From: Ashinkailepas kermadecensis
Taxonomy: Eukaryota > Arthropoda > Thecostraca > Neolepadidae
DNA length: 64,000 bases
Reading direction: 5' to 3'
Assembly (NCBI GenBank): GCA_034440615.1
Contig: JAOTOM010005140.1
Span: 518,501-582,500, forward strand
Part shown: one piece after another, positions 22,149 through 34,500 of the stretch
How the letters are laid out: each line of letters starts with the position of its first letter
Numbering within the stretch: position 1 is the stretch's first letter
Made by a program: the position numbers and the translations under genes
The notes under the pieces: model-generated
Databases searched by the model: none
Told to the model about the DNA's origin: nothing
What the model saw: only the letters and a program-made list of their open reading frames with translations

Positions 22149-25100
22149 GTGAGTGGGGCGCACCGAGACACCAGCTGCTCCATCGAGTGAATGTTTTTTT
22201 GCTATCCTCTGGTGCTAATATTTTGATGTGGTGCTAATATTTAATATTTTATTTGCTGGTGGCACGGTGTCAGTGTCAGATCCTTGGTTAATGGCTTTGT
22301 GAGATTGCCGTGCATTACATTATACCTTCAGGCGTTTATCCTATTTCCATTTCAGATGCTATTTTCTAACCGACTCCACAGCTCTCGTCATTATTTGGCC
22401 AAATAGAAAATGTCTTGATGCTTGCGTGCACTATGAAATCGTTTTTATTTGCGTCCTAAAGGTGCTTACATTTATGGACGGTATTTTATTTGCTCTACTA
22501 ATAGCATGCTAACGCTAACATGTTTATGTTTCGCATACATACTACATATCTACTTTAGTCTCTGACCTCTTTACATCGGCATGTCCATAGTATGTTACGG
22601 TACCTTGATCTACTGTTATCATTGTGGAACACTCAATTTTGTTTCAAATGGTGATACCTTTCCATGTATTCTGATAATTTTTGCTTCAGCGATTTTAAGG
22701 TAGCGCAATAACAGGCAGCTTTCCTGTTCCATCTGGCAATAACAGGTAGCTGTCCTGCTCCATCTGGCAACGGCCATATTGAGATTGTATGTGTCTATGA
22801 GGCATTCCAGTTGCGCGCTGCTGTCCTTTATCACGCTACCAAACATTACCCCAGCCAACCTTCCAGTACCATCCATATGCCGCGGCCGCCCTCCACCTGA
22901 CGCATCCACATAGACAGTTGGCTGTGGGCAGTTGGCTTCCAGTACCATCCATATGCCGTGGCCTCCCTCCACCTGACGCATCCACATAGACAGTTGGCTG
23001 TGGGACATGGCTTGACGCTCAGCTGTAACAGCGGCGTCACTAATGTGTCGTTTATTGATGCAACGATGACACTAATGCGCAGCCTGTGGATGCACTGCCA
23101 GCACTAATTTTAAGTATGTTGCTGCAGTGAAGTAAATAACTGACGGCATTTTGATGCCGTGATGCCATGACGCCATGATGCCTCTAGTTGCGTTAACATT
23201 TTGTTGTTAGTGACTTCACTGTTCACGATATGCTGCTGCAGTGACGTCACTCATGGTGCTTTGTTGCCATAGTGACGTCACCGATTGACTATGTGTTGGT
23301 GCGGTGACGTCACCGGTTGGTTGTGTTGCCGTGGCGATGTCACTGACCAGCGGTCTGCCGCTGCAGTGACCAGCTGGGCGAGTTCGGCACACACCGCAAG
23401 AGGCGGCGCGGCGTGATCGAGAAGAAGCGGCGAGACCGCATCAACAACTCGCTGGCCGAGCTGCGCCGCCTCGTACCCACCGCCTTCGAAAAGCAGGGCT
23501 CGGCCAAGTTGGAGAAGGCCGAGATCCTGCAGATGACGGTCGACCACCTCAAGGTGCTGCACGCAAAGGGTGAGTGCGCTGACCAGATCAGAGATTAGAC
23601 AGCAGGTCACCCGGACACGTGGCAAGATGATATGAATATCAGTCTGACCAGCCGTGGTGGAGTTATTGGTTCTGAACTACCACACACTCCGATATGACGC
23701 GATGTTTTTATCTTAGATTTGACTTTCATCCAGCAGAAGCTTAATCATGAATGGTGGAACTACGGAGGTGTTGAGACGCTGCGTCTAATAAAGGTACGAG
23801 AGGACTAAATGATTAAATTTGGGTTGAACCATACGGCGTTTACTGTAAATATGGTTTCAGATGTGACTTAAACTCTTGTTTACGTCGATTTGTTCCACCG
23901 TTCTAGAGTTTGATTGCGACGACGATATCGATGAGATATGTAGATTGAGTGTTTCTAAACTATTCTTCTTTCAATATTCGGGCGCAAGATACGTAGTGTA
24001 TAAGACTGAAAGATCTTTGTAGGATTTTTAGGAAAGTATCATTCACGTGATTACAAATTGTTCGGATAGAAATGACACTTACACCGCTTACGGACAAAAT
24101 GTATTATACCTTTTCCAAGGAATGTTGCAAAACTATCTATTCCTTGTGCAACTTGTCAACTCATGTACCGTAATTTCCAGATAATTGCCACAGTCACCTA
24201 CAGTGACCATTACACCCTTTTTACACCTGCCACAGGTATTGGGAGCCATTACACCATTTTTACACCTGCCACAGCTGTTGCACACCGCGCAGATACTGCT
24301 CGCAAAAACCGTCCGAGCGTTTGAATGGCGGTGGTAGCAGGGTGGCCGGGTGTGGCGCGCTGCGTCAGGTGGCGGGCCGCCGGCATCTGCCGCTGCTTCC
24401 GCCGCCCCAGGGCACGACATCCGGCTGACTGGCCAGTGGGTCAGGTGTGCCGCCGCCTCCCCTCCACCGCCGCCGGCCGTCCCTGGTCCGATCCCGTCCC
24501 GTCTCGGTGCAGCGGCGATGGCTGACCGGTGCCGCGGTCCAACTGCGGCTGTCCCCCAGTTAGCTCGACGTTAGCTCCCCAGTTAGCTCGACGCGCCGAC
24601 TAATGCAGGCGTGTACAAGCGGTGCACAAAAGGTGGGCTCACTAAAGACCGGATGTGATGTACAAGGATGAAATGACGAGTCTGCATAATAATATGGCTT
24701 TTTTGTGGGTATGCGTATCAGATGGCCACTTTTAGTTTCAACCGGCATTGTCTTTAATTATACCAACAGCAGACACGTGGCTGATTTGTGTGACTGATCC
24801 AGAACAAAGTAGTGACGGTTGAAAACCTTTACTTGACGGCGCTCCAGATGATAGTCCCAATTTTTACACGAAAACACAAGTAATTTTGTGCTAAGAAATA
24901 AATCAATGCTTCTCGGACCTACCTCGCTTTCCAATTACATACCAGCGAAGCGAAATATCATCGGGTGCATCACCTTATCACTACCAGGTACAAATAATCA
25001 GCATGACTAGATGGACACGCGGGAATGTCTGCCGGCCGGCTGTCGCACAGCCGCCAGCTGTGTGTCTGACCAGGGGTCGCACCTCACCTTCCCAGCGGTC

Positions 25101-25269
25101 CTTTGTGGCCGTCACGACCACGGCCGGCGCGGCCGGTGGCGGCTGGCATTCTCACATGCGTTAGCGCGTGGAGCTCGCGGCGGCGTCGTTCCCAGAAGGT
25201 GGCGACGGCGCGCAGGTGCACTGGTCCGACCCGCGTCGGCGACATTCCCTCCCTCATTAATGGGCGAGA

Positions 25270-25361
<92 letters not shown>

Positions 25362-25542
25362 CAGAGACAGAGACAGAGACAGAGACAGAGACAGAGACAG
25401 AGACAGAGACAGAGACAGAGACAGAGACAGAGACAGAGACAGAGACAGAGACAGAGACAGAGACAGAGACAGAGACAGAGACAGAGACAGAGACAGAGAC
25501 AGAGACAGAGACAGAGACAGAGACAGAGACAGAGACAGAGAC

Positions 25543-25592
<50 letters not shown>

Positions 25593-28500
25593 CGAGAGAG
25601 ATGCCGCCCCAAGTGACGCTGCCGTCATGTGTACCGCGGCCGACCGCCTTGTGGCCGATGTGACGTCAGTAACCAGTGGCCGTTGATGTGCGCGATCTGT
25701 GCCGCACAGTCTCCGGCCGACGTCAGTGGCACTGCCGTCACATTACACGTCAGCCACCGCATTTGCATATGTCTTATCACAACTCTGACGTCAGTGGTAC
25801 TGCCGCCACATTACACATCAGTCACCGTATCATACACATCATTCACCACATCACGCATGTCTCATCACACCTCTGACGTCAGTAGTATTGCTGTCACATT
25901 ATACGTCAGTCACCACATCATGCACGTCATTCACCACATCGCACATATCAGTCATTACATCACATGTCTCATCACACTTCTGATGTCAGTGGTACTACCG
26001 TCACATTACACGTCAGTCACCGCATCATGCACGTCATTCACCACATCGCACATATCAGTCATCACATCATATGTCTCATCACACCTCTGACGTCAGTGGT
26101 ACTGTCGTCACATTACACGTCAGTCATCGCATCATACACATCGGTTATCACATCACGCATATCAGTCACCGCATCACAATGCCAGTCACCACATCACACA
26201 TGCCTCATCACACCTCTGGCGTCGGTGGTTATTACGATCGACACAGGCGAAGCACATATTTTGCGGATACACTTGCACCACACGCCTTTGTTAAAAAAAT
26301 CCAAGCTCTCATGATCCGAATGTAGCCTTTTATAAACTTAAATTATCTGGTCGTTAATGCCACTAATACCAACTAAAAGCACGCTTATCAATTCAAATAT
26401 ATGTGCAATGTCTTACAATACATTAGCTTGGTATAAAAATATGGCCAGCGCTGTCGAACTTTTTCCGAGTGCACGTCCTTTCTCGCAAAAAAAGAATATT
26501 ACGTCAATACTTGTGCCTAACACTGATTGTGTGCATCTCCAGCGAAAATGATTGATGCTCCACTGATAGGAGCCGGCAGCGCGCTGCGTGGTGCCGGCTC
26601 CTGCGGTGGCCGCTGCGTGGTGCCGGCTCCTGCGGTGGCCGCTGCGTGGTGCCGGCTCCTGCGGTGGCCGCTGCGTGGTGCCGGCTCCTGCGGTGGCCGC
26701 TGCGTGGTGCCGGCTCCTGCGGTGGCCGCTGCGTGGTGCCGGCTCCTGCGGTGGCCGCTGCGTGGTGCCGGCTCCTGCGGTGGCCGCTGCCTGGTGCCGG
26801 CTCCTGCGGTGGCCGCTGCGTGGTGCCGGCTCCTGCGGTGGCCGCTGCGTGGTGCCGGCTCCTGCGGTGGCCGCTGCGTGGTGCCGGCTCCTGCGGTGGC
26901 CGCTGCGTGGTGCCGGCTCCTGCGGTGGCCGCTGCGTGGTGCCGGCTCCTGCGGTGGCCGCTGCGTGGTGCTACCGACCTGTGCGTCGTGGCAGTCTCTG
27001 CTGCCGGCTAAGATAGCGCCTGGAGACGTTGAAGGTTCCGTCTGGTAGTCTTGCCCCTTGCTAGGCAGACTATGTCCGGCGCAATTCGCAATGAACGCTT
27101 TTCGCAAGGCGATAGGCGCATAAGCATATGAACAGGAGGGACAGGGTCAGGTGCCTGCGCCAACCTTGTATCATTTTGTTTCCCGAAAAATAAATCTTCA
27201 AAATGGCTTCTTTCCCTTAACGCTGTTAGCACGTCACTGGGCAGAAAGGTGTTGTTGTACAGGGCCAGTGAACCAAATGTTATTCAGTGTAAAATTTACC
27301 AAATGCACTTAACCGCCAGGTGACAGGGTGCATCTCTCTAGAAAAAGAAACATTTGCCGGGAGCAAGGGTGGGCGTAGATATAAGGGAAAGAAGCGGTTG
27401 CAATTTAACCGGAAGCTGTTGTGCATAGAAAATAATGAGAACATAGCAATATAACACTATTGAAGATGTACTATGGAGATGTGCTATGCAAATTTACTAT
27501 GGAGATGCACTATGGAGATGTACTATGACGATGTACTACGGAGATATATCATGGAAATGTACTATGGACATGTGTTATGGAGATGTACATATTACTTTGG
27601 CTTCCGATTCACCAGTGCCCTCAGATTTCATCGATGTCGAGCGGTGTCCACTGCGGGTCAATTAAACGCTTATTACTTTTGCTTACAGACGTCTTTTTTC
27701 TCGCAACTTTCCGACGGATAACATAATAACATATATTTGATAGTTGATAACAGGACGAAAAATAGCGAAGGAAATTCAAATCAATAGCAAAACGTTTTGT
27801 TCTACTTGCGGACGTTTCCGCTTTAGCATGGTGTAATGAAATTCAATTGATGCAGATATTACACAACATGGATATATGCGTGTTACTCCAGTGATATTTG
27901 GGCACCAAACTTAGGTGAGGTGAGCAGGTGTTGCCAGTGGCTGAAAACGTATTTTCTCCGCACAAAGTCTGTGAAGGGTAACGTGTTGCAATTATTAAGG
28001 GATTTGGCCCCCTATGTTAAACGAAATTTGAGAGTATGTATGTGCAGCAGAACGGCAATTTTTCGACAAATAAAAAACTTGCATTGTATCGGTGTTGGGT
28101 TCAGGCGGGGAACGTTCGCGAGGGCGTGTAGTCCAGGGGTAAGGTCTCCTAACCGTCTCCTAACCGAAATGTGTGTTCACCCTTCGTCCGCGACCAATCC
28201 ACGTTAAAGTTTGGCGATGCTATAAGACCCAATTGTCGACGCGGCATAAAGCCAATAACAACAGGGGAACTCTTACGGAGGGAATTTGCTGGAATCCTGT
28301 GATGATTTCAAATGGTGAGACAGCGTTGCGCCATAGCGGATACCGGAACCTGTCTACTGTCGGCTAAATTCACCATGGAGCATAAAGCGCATACGACGGG
28401 TGGTCTGCCTCAGCCCAGCTCAGCTGGGCTCAGCTCAGCTCAGCTCAGCCCAGCCCAGCTCAGCTCAGCTCACTGACAGCAGCGCATGCGGCCCGCCCAG

Positions 28501-31500
28501 CTGCAAACTATTGTAGCTTAGATCGAGGACGTTTTATTTTTGTGGGCAAACGTTAGCGGGTATCAGGGAAACACGTGACTTATCCCCTCTCCAAACACTA
28601 CTTTATCACCCTAATCTCGACTTTATGGTGACACCAATGATGCATTCCATTGCAACTGAAATTTGTGGTTTACTGATTTCCCAAATATTTGTTTTTGTAT
28701 GCGTCATTACATGCCACACGTACAACGTTGTGATCGCTGTCTATACACGCCATGCCACACGTACAACGCTGTGATCGCTGTCTATACACGCCATGCCACA
28801 CGTACAACGCTGTGATCGCTGTCTATACACGCCATGCCACACGTACAACGCTGTGATCGCTGTCTATACACGCCATGCCACACGTACAACGCTGTGATCG
28901 CTGTCTATACACGCCATGCCCACGTACAACGTTGTGATCGCTGTCTATACACGCCATGCCACACGTACAACGTTGTGATCGCTGTCTATACACGCCATGC
29001 CACGTACAACGCTGTGATCGCTGTCTATACACGCCATGCCACACGTACAACGCTGTGATCGCTGTCTATACACGCCATGCACACGTACAACGCTGTGATC
29101 GCTGTCTATACACGCCATGCCACACGTACAACGCTGTGATCGCTGTCTATACACGCCATGCCACACGTACAACGCTGTGATCGCTGTCTATACACGCCAT
29201 GCCCCGTACAACGCTGTGATCGCTGTCTATACACGCCATGCCACACGTACAACGCTGTGATCGCTGTCTATACACGCCATGCCCCCGTACAACGCTGTGA
29301 TCGCTGTCTATACACGCCATGCCACACGTACAACGCTGTGATCGCTGTCTATACACACTAGACCACACATCATACAACGCTGTGATCGCTGTCTATACAC
29401 GCCATGCCACACGTACAACGCTGTGATCGCTGTCTATACACGCCATGCCACACGTACAACGCTGTGATCGCTGTCTATACACGCCATGCCACACGTACAA
29501 CGCTGTGATCGCTGTCTATACACGCCATGCCACACGTACAACGCTGTGATCGCTGTCTATACACGCCATGCCACACGTACAACGTTGTGATCGCTGTCTA
29601 TACACGCCATGCCCCACGTACAACGCTGTGATCGCTGTCTATACACGCCATGCCACACGTACAACGCTGTGATCGCTGTCTATACACACTGACCCCATCA
29701 TACAACGCTGTGATCGCTGTCTATACACGCCATGCCACGTACAACGTTGTGATCGCTGTCTATACACGCCATGCCCACGTACAACGCTGTGATCGCTGTC
29801 TATACACGCCATGCCACACGTACAACGCTGTGATCGCTGTCTATACACACTAGACCACATCATACAACGCTGTGATCGCTGTCTATACACGCCATGCCAC
29901 ACGTACAACGCTGTGATCGCTGTCTATACACACTAGACCACACATCATACAACGCTGTGATCGCTGTCTATACACGCCATGCCACACGTACAACGCTGTG
30001 ATCGCTGTCTATACACGCCATGCCACACGTACAACGCTGTGATCGCTGTCTATACACACTAGACCCACATCATACAACGCTGTGATCGCTGTCTATACAC
30101 GCCATGCCACACGTACAACGCTGTGATCGCTGTCTATACACACTAGACCACACATCATACAACGCTGTGATCGCTGTCTATACACGCCATGCCACACGTA
30201 CAACGCTGTGATCGCTGTCTATACACGCCATGCCACACGTACAACGCTGTGATCGCTGTCTATACACGCCATGCCCACGTACAACGCTGTGATCGCTGTC
30301 TATACACACTAGACCACATCATACAACGCTGTGATCGCTGTCTATACACGCCATGCCACACGTACAACGTTGTGATCGCTGTCTATACACGCCATGCCAC
30401 ACGTACAACGCTGTGATCGCTGTCTATACACGCCATGCCCACGTACAACGCTGTGATCGCTGTCTATACACGCCATGCCACACGTACAACGCTGTGATCG
30501 CTGTCTATCACACTAGACCCACATCATACAACGCTGTGATCGCTGTCTATACACGCCATGCCACACGTACAACGCTGTGATCGCTGTCTATACACACTAG
30601 ACCACATCATACAACGCTGTGATCGCTGTCTATACACGCCATGCCACACGTACAACGCTGTGATCGCTGTCTATACACGCCATGCCACACGTACAACGCG
30701 TGATCGCTGTCTATACACGCCATGCCACACGTACAACGCTGTGATCGCTGTCTATACACACTAGACCACATCATACAACGCTGTGATCGCTGTCTATACA
30801 CGCCATGCCCACGTACAACGTTGTGATCGCTGTCTATACACGCCATGCCACACGTACAACGCTGTGATCGCTGTCTATACACGCCATACCCACGTACAAC
30901 GCTGTGATCGCTGTCTATACACGCCATGCCACACGTACAACGCTGTGATCGCTGTCTATACACACTAGACCACATCATACAACGCTGTGATCGCTGTCTA
31001 TACACGCCATGCCACACGTACAACGTTGTGATCGCTGTCTATACACGCCATGCCACACGTACAACGCTGTGATCGCTGTCTATACACGCCATGCCACACG
31101 TACAACGCTGTGATCGCTGTCTATACGCCATGCCACACGTACAACGCTGTGATCGCTGTCTATACACACTAGACCACATCATACAACGCTGTGATCGCTG
31201 TCTATACACGCCATGCCACACGTACAACGCTGTGATCGCTGTCTATACACACTAGACCACACATCATACAACGCTGTGATCGCTGTCTATACACGCCATG
31301 CCACACGTACAACGCTGTGATCGCTGTCTATACACGCCATGCCACACGTACAACGCTGTGATCGCTGTCTATACACGCCATGCCACACGTACAACGCTGT
31401 GATCGCTGTCTATACACACTGACCACACTCTCAACGCTTGATCGCTGTCTATACACGCCATGCCACACGTACAACGTTGTGATCGCTGTCTATACACGCC

Positions 31501-34500
31501 ATGCCACACGTACAACGCTGTGATCGCTGTCTATACACGCCATACCACACATCATGCAACGCTGCGATCGTGGTATACGCACGCCATACCACACGTCTTA
31601 TGACGCTACGATCGTGGTCTATGCACGCCATACCACACATCATACAACGCTCTAATCGTGGTGTATGCGTCATCGCATATCCACAACATACACATTATCC
31701 AACTCTACGATCGTGGTTTATGCGTCATTACATATCACACATCATACAACGCTACGATTGTGGTCTATGCACGAACTGATTAAAGAAGCACACAACATGC
31801 GTTGGGGATTGTTGAAATATAGGTGACTTGGGGAAGGTGTTCCCATTCAGGTTAAGCGTTCTCTTACGGAACGCTTTGAAGTAGTTGGTGCCGGGAACCT
31901 CAAATAGCGAGTTGCACAATGAATCTAGTCTAGTTTCGTCTAGTTTCGCTTCTCAATGCTGCAGAAGTGCATACAAAAAGGGATTAAAAACTCACGAAAT
32001 TGTTTCCGTACATCAGCTAGAGGATCCAGCAGTAACTTTGACACCGCTCGGCCCCCAGACCGAACGTACAGCAGCTAGAGGATCCAGTAATAATTTTTAC
32101 ACCGCTCGGCCCCAGACCGAACGTACAGCAGCTAGAGGATCCAGCAGTAACTTTGACACCGCTCGGCCCCAGACGTGTCGGCCTCAGCGAGTACATGGCT
32201 CTGACAGCACGTGTCCGAGCGTTTTGCAAAGCACGTCTCATTTTGGGCGCCACAAGCGTCCCTAAAGTCCACCGCAAACAGCGGCCGCCGGGGTCCACCT
32301 CCGGCTGCGGCCGCGGCCCGCTCGGCCGGATGTGGCCGGGTGCTGGCGCTGCGGCGGCCTGCCCTGCACCACGCGCGCGCCAGCCGGACCGCTTCCGGTG
32401 CGTGCGCCGCTTCCCACGCCGGCGGCCTGGGAGCGGCGCCGGCGCTAATGGGGGTCAGAGGTGGCGTCGACGGCGGCCCTCCCACGACCGCCGACAGGCC
32501 GGCGCTCCGGCCCCGGCCGCGTGGCAGCGTCGGACGCGTCGCTGCCGACGAGCATCACGTGACTCGGCCGACACCTGACCGACCGGTGACACGCCGACCG
32601 ACACTCCGATAACTCGCTGCTGCTCACCTCAGCGATGGAGAATATTTTGATTCATAATTAGCCCTTCTACCGTGCCCAATGAGATAAGCATCATTAACCG
32701 AAGTGTTGGTTTGAAGCCCCCTGACCACTCGGACTCCCGGGTCGTCCGGGACCATTTGGTTTGCGAGAGTGGCATGTATATACTATATAGCAAACCGGCC
32801 GACTGTGTCGTAAGAACCACCAGGTTCTTCAATCGTTAATCTACAGCAATCCATCCACAATCATGAGACGAGAAATAGTTTATGTCTGATGAATGCATGA
32901 AGGTGCCAGTCGCTGGTGGGGTCAGAGGAAACGGATGGAAAATACGCTATACTTTTTCACTTGAGTGTTACTACGTCCCCGGGTTGTTGCGTGAACGCTA
33001 GGCGGACGTGCAACTATTGTGATCATCGTAAACTTAAGTTGCATAATGACTTGCCAAACTATTAGATATCGGTCTGCCGAGTGATGTTCGTAGGTACATA
33101 CCACCTACATATTATACAGTGGTGTGATGGTAAGTGATGAAATCTTCACCTCGCATTCATTCTCGGATTCGCAAAAGGCTTACCCCGTCCGCAGTTGCCA
33201 GCAACATGTAAGAACGTTAATATCATGTAAATTTGTTGTAGCGAAGAAACGTGACTTAATTAGGACAAAATGCATACTATGGGATTTCTAAGCGACGTGC
33301 ACGTTAGCATACCGACTATGTATGAAAAATATTGGTTGGGATATTTTATGGGTTGCATATTATGTACATCGATTGCACTGTTTCCTTCAGTGTGTTCCTT
33401 TGTCCATTTACGTTGTAAATACACCTTGCGGCCACCATGCACCGGGCAGGAATTATCTCCAAATAATGGAATCATAAATGCATAGGGATGCACAGGAATA
33501 TTTACAACCTAATTAAAATGCAAACATTTCACAAGGACACATACATAGTTGAGCATGATATACCAACCACCTGAATGCTCAGGTCTAAGATATGCGTCAC
33601 TATCCGGAACCATGTGTAACCCCGAGCTGTTTATCCTACTGCAGAAGACCTCGCATTGACGTGACCTTGTTTATCGCTCAGGTCTGGATGCCCTGGCGTA
33701 CGACCCGAACAAGTTCGCTGTGGACTACCACAGCATCGGGTTTCGCGAGTGTGCCGCCGAGGTAGCTCGCTACCTGGTCACCGTCGAGGGCATGGACATC
33801 CAGGATCCGCTGCGGCTACGTCTCATGTCCCACCTGCAGGTACGACACCCTACCTCCCACCTGCGGGTACGACACCCTGCCTCCCACCTACGGGTACGAC
33901 ACCCTGCCTCCCACCTACGGGTACGACACCCTGCCTCCCACCTACGGGTACGACACCCTGCCTCCAACCTGCGGGTACGACACCCTGCCTCTCACCTACG
34001 GGTACGACACCCTGCCTCCCACCTGCGGGCACGACACCCTGCCTCCCACCTGCGGGTACGACACCCTGCCTCCCACCTGCAGGTATGACACCCTGCCTCC
34101 CACCTGCGGGTGCGACACCTTGCCTCATAGCGCTGCTCATCGACGAGACTGAGCCATCTCCCACGTAGGTGTCGACACTGCCTTTTACAAGTCCTGTGGG
34201 TACCGTGTGAGTCTTATCTCTAGCCTGCACCGTCACACCTCTCACCTTGTACTATGTTCCAACTCCCGTCTGCAGGCTCGGGACTCAACAACATGTCCGT
34301 AATGCATATGTAGCTCACCATCTCCCTCCTGCAAGTGTGGCAGCAAAGCTACAATGACCCCCCTCCCCCACACAAACACTCTAATGCCACTGAGCAGAGC
34401 GGGCAGTGTCCCCCACCCCCACCCACACACACGTTTGGTAACATGAAATTTAGCACTACGGCCTGGCAACAAAAAAACTTGGGAATGGAGTTCTCTAACT

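Larger units (their letters stand above)
22149..23366 (+). other. Hey intron 1 (1218 bp)
   Basis: Holds a 32-35-bp duplication (about 22704-22770), a ~77-bp duplication (about 22860-23005) and a TGACGTCA cluster next to the acceptor. The acceptor CGCTGCAG lacks a long pyrimidine tract. Confidence 0.85.
23570..33681 (+). other. Hey intron 2 (10.1 kb, array-filled)
   Basis: Separates the bHLH and Orange exons. More than a third of it is tandem repeat (separate entries). Unique stretches (for example 23570-24160, 24600-25010, 27000-27465, 27600-28400, 32630-33660) contain nothing I recognise. Three CpG-rich patches at about 24310-24600, 25010-25260 and 32190-32620 could be regulatory; CSL-type motifs occur at 25149-25156 and 32411-32418. 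Confidence 0.85.

Noticed and set aside
25011..25663. Long RQRQ, ETET and LSLS frames
   Set aside because: Translations of the GA and GAGACA microsatellite.
26517..27107. Ala/Pro/Arg-rich frames on both strands
   Set aside because: The 29-bp repeat has no stops in several frames; it lies inside Hey intron 2.
28110..28165. tRNA-like A-box (TAGTCCAGGGGTAAGG)
   Set aside because: No B-box at the right distance and no cloverleaf; may be a SINE scrap but cannot be supported.
28709..31545. CRISPR-like regular repeats
   Set aside because: Units are contiguous with no unique spacers and the genome is eukaryotic; it is a satellite.
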